Shown piece by piece: positions 47,161 to 54,630 of a stretch of DNA of 54,630 bases; position 1 is the stretch's first letter, and every line of letters begins with the position of its first letter. The position numbers and the translations under genes are program-made. The stretch is from Methanomicrobiales archaeon (GTDB lineage: Archaea > Halobacteriota > Methanomicrobia > Methanomicrobiales > Methanospirillaceae), in the NCBI GenBank assembly GCA_026394765.1, contig JAPKXQ010000056.1:1-54630 (forward strand), written 5' to 3'. Under the pieces are notes generated by a model. The model ran no database searches. It was not told where the DNA came from and saw nothing but the letters and a program-made list of their open reading frames with translations.

Positions 47161-48369
47161 TCAAATAGTTGGCCGCACTGATACCTCCGAGATATTGAAG
47201 GCATATCTGATCATGATGTCCTGGATAGTACCCTTTCCAGGTACTGCAATCGTGATGTCTTCCCCTGCATCAGATCGCTCTTGAGCCCATTTGAGGAGAC
47301 TTTTCCAGTCTTTTGCAGGTGAGTCGTTCCGCACCACGAGACCTGATCCCTCTGTGTTGACCGGCATCAGGATACCTATCGGCACTCCCTGGTCTATTGC
47401 CTGGATCACAGGGACTGTACCTGATAGTGCAAGGTCAAGAGTCCCGTTTGCGAGGAGGTCCATCAACTCTTTTCCGTTCCTTGCCGGGACCAGGTGGATC
47501 TCTGCAGCACTACGATTCCCGAAGATGAGGGATGCTTGTTTCGGGGTCAGACTTCCATCCCCTTGAGGTTGGAGGGAACCATATGCACCCTCCACTTCTT
47601 CACCCTGCATCACCGCGATAAAGAGGGATGCATGGTGGTTTGTAGGGAGATACCCTATCCGGACGCTCCCTCCCAGATCTGGAACCTGGAGGAGGCCTCC
47701 GCTGGCGAGGTCCTCATGAGCGCGCATGGATGGGGCCGGATCGAGGAGCATAGCCAGAGTATTCTGGTCCTGGCTGTCACGGAGTCTACCCATAAGGGTC
47801 CCCTGTCCCCTCATCGCATAGACGAACCTCAGTATTCCTTCACGCCACTGGGCGGTTGGTTCGGTAGAATACTTCATGCTGGGATCAGAGCCGGCAAGGA
47901 CTTCAGAGTTGTATACATCAGGTTCTGTGAATGTCTGCCCCTTCATCCCCCCAAGCCAGGTGGCCACGGTGTTCGCACTCTCTCCCGGGTGTGCGGTGGC
48001 GAACTCAGATGAGCGGATGAGGACAGAAAGGATACTCTCGGTGAGCGCTGGGTTTTTTTGGACGTATTCAGACCTCGCCACCAGGACACAGCAGGGGTGA
48101 TCACGCCATCTCCCTGCGGGTGGAAAGTCTCCTGAATAGACTGCGACCCTCCCTGTACCGGTGAGGGGTTCGATCACATCATAGGGATGCCATACGAAAT
48201 ATGCGTCTACTTCACCTCTTTGCAGTAGTCTTGGCATATCACCAACGGTTGGTACATATGTGAGGTTCACGGTGGTGTTCTCTGGATGTGGCAGGGTCAA
48301 ACACCCTCCCAGCGACATCACAACGAGGAGCAGGCCCCCAATGACCAGACCGAGGAGGATCGATCGCAT
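47161..48369 (-). CDS. Substrate-binding lipoprotein with lobes in swapped order
   Basis: The 402-residue protein has a lipoprotein signal (SLGGC, C23). Directly after it comes what is normally the second half of an NMT1/SsuA-type binding protein: VPTVGDMPRLLQRGEVDAYF, WHPYDV, DHPCCVLVARSEYVQKNPAL and HPGESANTVATWLGG. After about residue 230 the normal first half appears: VRIGYLPTNHHASLFIAVMQ, LANGTLDLALSGTVPVIQA and AVPGKGTIQDIMIRYAF, where the protein ends. It is either a circularly permuted receptor or the middle of two fused receptors trimmed at both ends. No permease or ATPase gene is adjacent. Ligand unknown (sulfonate, nitrate or pyrimidine-precursor-like families). Confidence 0.75.
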   Translation of the reverse strand: MRSILLGLVIGGLLLVVMSLGGCLTLPHPENTTVNLTYVPTVGDMPRLLQRGEVDAYFVWHPYDVIEPLTGTGRVAVYSGDFPPAGRWRDHPCCVLVARSEYVQKNPALTESILSVLIRSSEFATAHPGESANTVATWLGGMKGQTFTEPDVYNSEVLAGSDPSMKYSTEPTAQWREGILRFVYAMRGQGTLMGRLRDSQDQNTLAMLLDPAPSMRAHEDLASGGLLQVPDLGGSVRIGYLPTNHHASLFIAVMQGEEVEGAYGSLQPQGDGSLTPKQASLIFGNRSAAEIHLVPARNGKELMDLLANGTLDLALSGTVPVIQAIDQGVPIGILMPVNTEGSGLVVRNDSPAKDWKSLLKWAQERSDAGEDITIAVPGKGTIQDIMIRYAFNISEVSVRPTI

Positions 48370-48447
48370 ATTAGGAGTTTCTTCCCATGAGAATAAACAA
48401 TACTGGTCTTCTTGGTTGTACCCGTATGCAGAGGATTCATTTTTTAT

Positions 48448-50154
48448 TCAGTGGGTGAAGTGGAAGATCACGCTGGTCCTACCCTCTCTCGTTCCGGTTG
48501 TGACCCGGTCTGCGTATCGGCCTATGAGGAACCCTGCCATCTGGCTGAGGCCTGCACCGCCTGCGAGGATCTCATCCTCTGTGGGGGGCCCGTCAGGTAC
48601 AACGAGCGGTCTTCCATGGTAGAGCACTGTGATGTCGAGGTTATACTCATCGAACCGCGCTTCAACTGTTGCAGGACCTCTCACCGCACCAGAGAGGGTG
48701 GCCCACTCAAAGAACGCAGTGAGCGCAAAGGAAGCCTGCGTAACCACCTCCCGGCGTGCTCCCCACTCTTCCCCAAGCCCCTCCATCCAAGGGAACAGTA
48801 CATCTCCTGTATCTTCTTGGCAGGAGACTTCAAGGGTGACTCTTGTCCCTCCCCCAATCCTGAAGATGAGGGTGAGGCAGACCGCGAGGGTGGTAGCGAG
48901 GGTGAGGGGTGTTGCGACGATCCCGCTGATGAGGGGGTGGGAGATATACCGGAAGAGGTCAGGGACTGCGAGAACAGAGAGGCCGAAGATGAAAGAGAGG
49001 CCGACCACAAAGACCCTCCGTATGTCCATCATGCGTGAAGTCAGAATCTGAAATCCGGTTACCACGAGGAAGGCCGCTGCATAGATCATGATCGCCCCGA
49101 TGACAGGTTCAGGCATGAGGATGAAGAATCCCGCGATAACCGGTATGAATGCGCAGATAATGACAATGGCCCCTGCAACCAGCGCAATATAGCGTGACGT
49201 GGCCCCGGTGGCGAGGGAGAGCCCGATATTACTTGAGGATGTGGTGGGGGCCATCCCTCCCAGGAGGCCTGAGGCGATGACCGAGACTCCCTGCGCGAAG
49301 ACGCCCCTCCCGATCCTCTCCATATCTGGTCTATTCCAGGCTGGGTCATTGATCTTTTCACACGAGGTGAGATCACCGATAGCCTTGAATGTGCCTGCAA
49401 GCCCCATCAGGAGTGATAGGAGGAGGAGCCTTGGATCGAGGGCCAGGGAGAGATCGGGGACGTGGGGGAGTGAGAGGAGCGGAGCTCCGGAGAGTATGAG
49501 GACCTCATTAGGTCCCAGCAGGCCTGCAGCAATAGCGGCCATATAGCCAGCTGCGACCCCCACGAACACTGAGAAGAGGCGTAATATGCCTTTGCCCCAG
49601 ACACTCAGTCCAATGATTACCCCAATCGTGAGGACTGCAATCCAGAACGGGGTGAGTTCTATTCCGAGCGCTGTGGTGCGGAAGAAGAACTTCATCGCGA
49701 TGGGTATGATTGAAACCCCTGCCATGACCACGACGAGCCCGGTCACTTCAGTGGGGAAGAGGGACCGGATGGAGACCAATACCTTTGAGAGTACGGTCTG
49801 GATAACCCCACCAAGTACATTTACTGTTGCGAGGAGCGCGAACCCACCCATGGTTATCGCCTCAATTGAGGTGGGGATGGTGAATGCAGCTGCGTATGAA
49901 GGGCAGAGGAACCCAGATCCGACTCCCTTCCGGCTTATGGCCTGGAGAATGGTCCCAATCCCGATTGCCAGCATTGTCATGCTCACAAAGAAGGCAGCCT
50001 CTGCATTGGTCCCTTGAATTGCCCTGACCACTATTACTGGGAAGATAAATGAGGTGGCGATGATGAAGACGTGCTGGACTCCAAGGAGGAATGAGGTGGC
50101 GGGAGGGGGAATATCTTCCACCCCAAATATGAGCTGGGAGGGTTTTCGGGTCAT
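48448..50154 (-). CDS. NCS2-family nucleobase permease fused to a kinase-like ATPase domain
   Basis: The protein has 568 residues from ATG 50154 (MTRKPSQLIFGVEDIPPP), preceded by AAGGT; the open frame starts 22 codons earlier. About 14 membrane helices (to about residue 430) carry NCS2 features such as QHVFIIATSFIFP, GGMAPTTSSSNIGLSLATGA and MPEPVIGAIMIY. The last about 130 residues are soluble: FALTAFFEWATLSGAV, VEARFDEYNLDITVLYHGRP, then GAGLSQMAGFLIGRYADRV and TSVIFHF. This resembles the HATPase/anti-sigma (RsbW-like) fold. The permease would import xanthine/uracil-like bases by cation symport; the role of the added domain is unknown. Confidence 0.8.
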   Translation of the reverse strand: MTRKPSQLIFGVEDIPPPATSFLLGVQHVFIIATSFIFPVIVVRAIQGTNAEAAFFVSMTMLAIGIGTILQAISRKGVGSGFLCPSYAAAFTIPTSIEAITMGGFALLATVNVLGGVIQTVLSKVLVSIRSLFPTEVTGLVVVMAGVSIIPIAMKFFFRTTALGIELTPFWIAVLTIGVIIGLSVWGKGILRLFSVFVGVAAGYMAAIAAGLLGPNEVLILSGAPLLSLPHVPDLSLALDPRLLLLSLLMGLAGTFKAIGDLTSCEKINDPAWNRPDMERIGRGVFAQGVSVIASGLLGGMAPTTSSSNIGLSLATGATSRYIALVAGAIVIICAFIPVIAGFFILMPEPVIGAIMIYAAAFLVVTGFQILTSRMMDIRRVFVVGLSFIFGLSVLAVPDLFRYISHPLISGIVATPLTLATTLAVCLTLIFRIGGGTRVTLEVSCQEDTGDVLFPWMEGLGEEWGARREVVTQASFALTAFFEWATLSGAVRGPATVEARFDEYNLDITVLYHGRPLVVPDGPPTEDEILAGGAGLSQMAGFLIGRYADRVTTGTREGRTSVIFHFTH

Positions 50155-50176
50155 TTTGAACCTTATGCACCAAGCT

Positions 50177-50197
50177 ACCCGAGTGTTCCACTTGGGT
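50177..50197. repeat. TTC-loop hairpin upstream of the NCS2 permease
   Basis: Arms ACCCGAGTG / CACTTGGGT with loop TTC (one G-T wobble), 23 bp upstream of the permease start on the minus strand. It may fold in the 5' leader of that mRNA. It shares CCACTTGGGTGT with 42633-42644. Confidence 0.55.
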
Positions 50198-50451
50198 GTA
50201 TCAGATCCCCTATAGACCATGGCACCATGGGAGGGAATATCGCAATTAGGGAGAATGGGGGGGAACTTCTCATGAACCTATGCCCCCCGGGTCTACAAGG
50301 TCTACTTCATGCAGGGTCGCCTTCTATGGGGTGTTCTTCCCCGGAAACGGGGGGAAAGGTGGTGGTACAGAATCCCCAGAAGATGGAGATCACGTCTAAT
50401 CTGCAGGTCAGAACTATACTGTTATCCCAATGTTCACCCTACCGCTAGTCC

Positions 50452-51273
50452 ATGCGAGCCGCAGCATTCAGGTTCAGGATCTACCTCATTATCCTCGCCT
50501 CTGTGTTTTTGGCTGGATCAGTCGGGTTTATTGTCATCGAGGGCCTCAGTCCCCTCGATGCGGCATATTTTCTCATTGTTACGATCGCAACCGTGGGGTA
50601 TGGGGACATCCACCCGGTTACTCCTGAAGGAAGGGCTCTTGCTATCTTTGTGATCATTGCAGGTGTCGGGAGTTTCATCGCAGTGGCCGCGGATGGTATC
50701 GAGATGATGATCGTACAGCGGGAAGAGCGCGTGCGGGGGCGCAAGGTCGCAATGATCATCGGGGTCTTCTTTGCCGAGGCAGGCGTCCATCTACTCCGCA
50801 CCTGCAGGAAGGCCGTGATAGACATTGACGCGGTCCGAAACGACCTCCTGGTAAAGTCTGATTGGGATGCTGCACGATTCAGCACGGCAAAGGCGCACCT
50901 CTCCTCGCACAAGTTCCCTGTTGATATCCACCGCGTAGACCTCCCTGCGCTCAAACACTTCCTTGGCGCCAGGCGTTCATTCTTTATCCAGCTCCTCCAG
51001 CACCCCGCCCTCTTTGAGCACGAGGACTTCACCGACCTGATCACCGCGGTCTTCCACCTAGAAGAGGAGCTGATCGCCCGTGATGATTTTAGTACACTCC
51101 CAGAGAGTGATTACGCTCACCTCTCCAGCGACCTCCTGCGCGTATTCGGTCACCTGGTCCTCAGGTGGCTCGATCATATGGGTCACCTCCAGGAGCACTA
51201 CCCTTACCTGTTCTCCCTCGCAGTCAGGACCAACCCTTTCGACCCCGATGCCTCCCCTGTCATTACCGGTTGA
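50452..51273 (+). CDS. Two-helix potassium channel with novel cytoplasmic domain
   Basis: The 273-residue protein has helix 1 at residues 9-29, a pore helix with selectivity filter TVGYGD (47-52), and helix 2 at 60-85, as in KcsA/MthK-type channels. The remaining about 185 residues are cytoplasmic and mostly helical. They do not show the GxGxxG Rossmann motif of an RCK/TrkA-N gating domain; instead the region is rich in His, Leu and Asp (HLSSHKFPVDIHRVDLPALK, LLQHPALFEHEDFTDLI). Gating stimulus unknown. Complete gene; a decayed kinase starts just after its stop. Confidence 0.85.
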   Translation: MRAAAFRFRIYLIILASVFLAGSVGFIVIEGLSPLDAAYFLIVTIATVGYGDIHPVTPEGRALAIFVIIAGVGSFIAVAADGIEMMIVQREERVRGRKVAMIIGVFFAEAGVHLLRTCRKAVIDIDAVRNDLLVKSDWDAARFSTAKAHLSSHKFPVDIHRVDLPALKHFLGARRSFFIQLLQHPALFEHEDFTDLITAVFHLEEELIARDDFSTLPESDYAHLSSDLLRVFGHLVLRWLDHMGHLQEHYPYLFSLAVRTNPFDPDASPVITG

Positions 51274-51276
51274 GGG

Positions 51277-51836
51277 GGGGGCTTATGAAGAGTCGAAGAG
51301 TCTTATAAACCTTATCAAGCGGAATATCGAGGACATGTCTGCCCTGATCGATGGTCTCCTCACTTACTCCCGTGCCGGGAGGCATACCCTTGATATTCAG
51401 GAGATTGACATGGGGTGGCTCGTCCAAGAAGTCTATGATGAGATCATGAGCGGGCATGTCGGACGGGATGTCAGGCTAACCCTCCATCCCCTGCCATTAA
51501 TGCATGCTGACTCTTTCCTCATCAGACTTGTCTGGCGAACCTACTTGAAAATGCCATCAAGTTCACCCGTTCCAGGAGTGTTGCAGAGGTGGAGGTGGGA
51601 GTCATGGTTCTGGAAGACAAGCAGGTCTCCTATATCCATGACAATGGGATCGGATTCCCGATGAAGTATAAAGAGAAGGTCTTTGATGTATTCAGAGACT
51701 ACACCGGTCGCATGAGTACGAGGGCACTGGTGTCGGCCTTGCGATTGTCCAGCGGGTCGTCACTCGCCATGGCGGAACGGTCTTTGTGGAATCCGTGGAA
51801 GATGTGGGCACTACGTTCTATTTCACACTCGAATGA
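51277..51836 (+). pseudogene. Histidine kinase C-terminal remnant
   Basis: Two frames together give a phytochrome-like kinase end. These are ESKSLINLIKRNIEDMSALI, DGLLTYSRAGRHTLD (second dimerisation helix), then after a frameshift near 51530 [40 protein letters not shown], and after another shift near 51715 [19 protein letters not shown] to TTFYFTLE and a stop. The first dimerisation helix with the phosphoacceptor His is missing. It begins 4 bp after the K+ channel stop, so the channel gene may once have lain beside an intact kinase. Confidence 0.85.
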
Positions 51837-52139
51837 AAGGAGAAGAGGTATCTCAATCTTCAAGTCCATGAGTCTTTTGCACAATCAGGGAATCAGTCCG
51901 GCTAAAAAAATAAGAAACTCGGCCTGTGTTTGTCGGGATGAAGACCATCTCGTAATCAAGGGCTATAATTGAATGCCTGTGAGGTGAAGATCCAGGCGCT
52001 CCCACCAGGTGGCCCTAATAAGAGATCCAAGCACCTAATGAATAAAAAGAGTGAGGACCAGAGTGCATGAGAGGGGTTTCATGACAGGTAACATCCATCC
52101 TGTCAGCCATCGATGGTAAAGGAGAGGACACGCGCTTCC
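51837..52139. other. Intergenic region before cardiolipin synthase
   Basis: About 300 bp without a recognised gene. GGAGAGG at 52121-52127 lies 12 nt before the ATG at 52140. Confidence 0.4.
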
Positions 52140-53633
52140 ATGATTGACTTCCCCTTTGATCTCCTCCTCAATCTCATAATCCCCCTTGCGCTTGGGATTG
52201 TCGACTTTGCGATCATCATCTACAACATAGCGGCTGTGGTTGTGATCATCTTCTATGAGCGGCGGAACCCTACTGCAGCACTCGCCTGGGTCCTCGTCCT
52301 CCTCTTCATACCCCTACTTGGATTCCTCCTCTACCTCTTCTTCGGGAGGGCCCTGTACAAAGAGCAGATCTTTGGGAGAAAGACAGTACGTGACGAGGCG
52401 CTGATCACACTGGTCAGGGAACAACTTGACCATATTGGCACTGTCCAGGTTCCTCCAGGGTATGAGAAGACAGAGCCCTTCCTCGGGGTGATGCGAATGC
52501 TTCTCGCCCTTGACCAGGCTTTCATCACACTGGACAACAAGGTGCAGATCTTCATCCGGGGGACCGACAAGTTCGAAGCGTTCTTTGCTGCGATCGAGGG
52601 TGCGAGGTCCTTTATTCACATCGAGTACTACATCATCCGCAATGACGACCTTGGGAGGCGTGTGGTCGCAGCCCTCGCAAAGAAAGCCGGTGAGGGCGTA
52701 TCTGTCCGACTCCTTGTGGACGGGGTGGGGGGGAATAAGCTCCCCAAAGATTTCTTTGCAGCACTCACCTCATCAGGAGGTCATGTCGCAGTCTTCTTTC
52801 CCGGGGTGATCCCTGGGGTATCAGTGAGCCTGCGGATGAACTACCGGGACCACCGGAAGATCATGGTGGTGGATGGCACGGTTGGGTTTATCGGCGGGTT
52901 CAATATCGGTGACGAGTACCTCGGCCTTGACCCACGTTTTGGCTTCTGGAGGGACACTCATTTGAGGATCGAGGGCTCTGCAGTGCACGGCCTCGAGATC
53001 CGGTTCCTCATGGACTGGAACTGGGCCACAAATGAGGAAATCGGGGTTGAATCCCACTACCTCCCCCCTGTCCAGGGGACAGGGAAGGCAGCGATTCAGA
53101 TCGTCTCGAGCGGCCCTGACTCCCGGAACCAGTCGATACGTGACGGATATATGGGGCTGGTCGCATCAGCACGGGAGTCGGTGTACATACAGACCCCCTA
53201 TTTCATCCCTGACGAAGCTGTCTTCCAGGCGATCCGCCTCGTCGCGCTCGCAGGTGTCGACGTCCGGATCATCATTCCGGAAAAAGCCGACCACCCCTTC
53301 GTGTACTGGGCCAATCGTTCCTATCTCGGAGACCTCCTCGAGGCTGGTGTGCGAGGCTATGAGTACCTCGGTGGCTTCATCCATGCGAAAGCGATCGTGG
53401 TAGACGGTGTAGCAGGCGCGGTAGGAACTGCGAACTGGGACATACGCTCATTCCGTCTCAACTTCGAGACGACTGCGTTCTTCTATGACGAGGATATGGG
53501 CGATGAGATGAGTGGGATCTTTTTAAAGGATCTCTCGTATTGTAGGGAGATCACCAGGGATGAATACGAGCGCCGTGCGAGATCCATAAAGTTTCGGGAG
53601 GCAATCTCCCGTCTCTTCTCATCCCTCCTCTGA
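52140..53633 (+). CDS. cls: Cardiolipin synthase (phospholipase D family)
   Basis: The protein has 497 residues from ATG 52140, just before two N-terminal membrane helices (LIIPLALGIVDFAIIIYNIA and ALAWVLVLLFIPLLGFLLYL, the PLDN region). A GTG-like start 9 codons upstream is possible. Two HKD motifs are complete: H-R-K...D in YRDHRKIMVVDG, and H-A-K...D in FIHAKAIVVDGVAG followed by GTANWD. Bacterial-type Cls condenses phosphatidylglycerol or, in archaea, archaetidylglycerol into glycerol-bridged dimers. A membrane enzyme; complete length. Confidence 0.93.
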   Translation: MIDFPFDLLLNLIIPLALGIVDFAIIIYNIAAVVVIIFYERRNPTAALAWVLVLLFIPLLGFLLYLFFGRALYKEQIFGRKTVRDEALITLVREQLDHIGTVQVPPGYEKTEPFLGVMRMLLALDQAFITLDNKVQIFIRGTDKFEAFFAAIEGARSFIHIEYYIIRNDDLGRRVVAALAKKAGEGVSVRLLVDGVGGNKLPKDFFAALTSSGGHVAVFFPGVIPGVSVSLRMNYRDHRKIMVVDGTVGFIGGFNIGDEYLGLDPRFGFWRDTHLRIEGSAVHGLEIRFLMDWNWATNEEIGVESHYLPPVQGTGKAAIQIVSSGPDSRNQSIRDGYMGLVASARESVYIQTPYFIPDEAVFQAIRLVALAGVDVRIIIPEKADHPFVYWANRSYLGDLLEAGVRGYEYLGGFIHAKAIVVDGVAGAVGTANWDIRSFRLNFETTAFFYDEDMGDEMSGIFLKDLSYCREITRDEYERRARSIKFREAISRLFSSLL

Positions 53634-53849
53634 CCGGGCGTGCCAGGGCATCTCCCCCATCATTACGCCTTTTTGAAAGAGTGGGGGTGGACGATCCCAT
53701 ATCTCGTGCCTCTGATGTCTCGGGGTGTATCCCGCCAGCTTTTATGTCTTCTTTCTCATTCTGCATCGTACCCCCCTCGGCGACCATTCAGGAAGGTACC
53801 GAAGATCGTTATAAAAACCCAGATATCTTTTGGCAGGGTATACTGGGCT

Positions 53850-54407
53850 ATGCGCGAGATCTCCTCCTTCACTCTCATGCTTGTAGTACTGGCTGGAACT
53901 CTGCTCCTGGCGGGATGTTCACAGGAGGGTCCCATCACTCCTGCCCTGCAGACGCCCACCGCGCTCCCTGCAGTGGCTCCTTCTGGCCCCTCAATTGCGG
54001 CGATGGTGGCCGCTGTTGAGCGTGCTTTTGAGTATGCGCGGGACCATGGAAAGGAGGCCGCAATAAAAGCATTTAATGACCCATCGGGGCCGTTTGTCCA
54101 GGGGGACCCCTATATCTTTGCCTATGACCTGAATGGCACCACCCTCGCCCTTCCGTTCCAGCCCGATCTGATCGGCACAAACAGGATCGATATGAAAGAC
54201 CCGGACGGAGTTCCATTCATCCGGGAACTCATCAGAGCAGCATGTGACGGGGGTGGCTTCGTATACTACCGTTATCCTAACCCTGCGCAAAACTATACCG
54301 TCCAGCGAAAGATCAGCTATGCCATGCAGGGAGGCCCGGACTGGATCCTTGGGTCAGGGGTCTATGAAGAATTGGACATCTCAGGCCGGGTCACAACTAA
54401 GTTTTAG
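53850..54407 (+). CDS. Single-Cache-domain lipoprotein
   Basis: The protein has 185 residues from ATG 53850 (the open frame extends 70 codons further upstream, but a lipoprotein signal starts here: LVVLAGTLLLAGC, C23). The mature part is a Cache-type sensor fold: VERAFEYARDHGKEAAIKAF, GDPYIFAYDLNGTTLALPFQ, DPDGVPFIRELIRAA and a C-terminal GGPDWILGSGVYEEL. Such domains bind small organic ligands, often upstream of kinases; here it stands alone. Similar to the C-terminal half of the lipoprotein at 39234. Confidence 0.8.
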   Translation: MREISSFTLMLVVLAGTLLLAGCSQEGPITPALQTPTALPAVAPSGPSIAAMVAAVERAFEYARDHGKEAAIKAFNDPSGPFVQGDPYIFAYDLNGTTLALPFQPDLIGTNRIDMKDPDGVPFIRELIRAACDGGGFVYYRYPNPAQNYTVQRKISYAMQGGPDWILGSGVYEELDISGRVTTKF

Positions 54408-54630
54408 AAATCAAATTTTTCTATCGCGCATGATCTAAACTACAAAATTATGGAATTGATACTATGGCGTCAAAATAAGGTTGTTTTTTAGATAATTAAA
54501 ATCCCTCAAGATTGCGTTATTTCACCTATTCATATCGAATGTGGCGTTACTATGATAGATCCGTAGTGGTATATAGTAGTGGAACGTTACACTACGTTAT
54601 GAGTTATATCCGGAAGAACATCCGACATAA
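54408..54630. other. AT-rich end of window
   Basis: 223 bp of AT-rich DNA with no recognised gene. Confidence 0.5.

Overview
The window comes from a hydrogenotrophic methanogenic archaeon, most likely of the order Methanomicrobiales. The evidence is a seven-gene run of methanogenesis-marker genes with the MCR-activation ATPase component A2 (AtwA), an archaeal information-processing set (Hel308, archaeal TyrRS, RIO1, KH protein, Tsr3, KEOPS Cgi121), archaeal type II GAPDH, a form III RuBisCO with ribose-1,5-bisphosphate isomerase, and remnants of the multi-PAS sensor kinases abundant in that order. Species cannot be named from the sequence alone.

Layout. 1-2100: an AT-rich mobile-DNA scar in which a decayed group II intron reverse transcriptase (minus strand) is split by an IS1-family element that has a classic A AAA AAC frameshift site. 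3000-12000: housekeeping genes, namely moaB, cgi121, hel308, a gap-tyrS-rio1-KH run, a PAS fragment and tsr3. 12000-16500: a low-GC island with three surface-glycan or lipid-linked sugar genes (GT-C glycosyltransferase, DPM1-like GT2, and a flippase-like/methyltransferase fusion). 16570-25280: a GTPase-dead EF-Tu-like protein, LemA plus DUF2207, a PPC-domain protein, a YgiQ radical SAM protein, an AhpD-like protein and a secreted META/emfourin-like protein. 25505-32318: the compact minus-strand operon atwA-mmp3-mmp6-mmp5-mmp15-mmp17-mmp7, with a HAD phosphatase gene just upstream. 33268-35438: R15P isomerase and RuBisCO, translationally coupled. 35440-42200: a secreted or envelope region with a broken M23 peptidase, an unknown secreted protein, a papain-like C1 peptidase, a DUF1622 membrane protein, a substrate-binding/Cache lipoprotein and a double chagasin (C1-peptidase inhibitor). 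42800-54410: two regulators, a long decayed PAS/GAF histidine kinase, an unusual substrate-binding lipoprotein whose lobes appear in swapped order, an NCS2 permease fused to an ATPase-like domain, a K+ channel, another kinase fragment, cardiolipin synthase and a Cache lipoprotein.

How the genes fit together. The marker operon probably serves assembly and ATP-dependent reductive activation of methyl-coenzyme M reductase. The isomerase and RuBisCO form a nucleotide-salvage or reductive hexulose-phosphate type carbon module transcribed away from it. The C1 peptidase and the chagasin lie 2.5 kb apart and could form an enzyme/inhibitor pair. Sensor-kinase genes are decaying at four or more separate places. 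Short hairpin repeats with a TTC (GAA on the other strand) loop sit between genes at several sites, including a 58-bp two-hairpin element present twice with 55 of 58 bases identical. No tRNA, rRNA, CRISPR array or replication origin was recognised.
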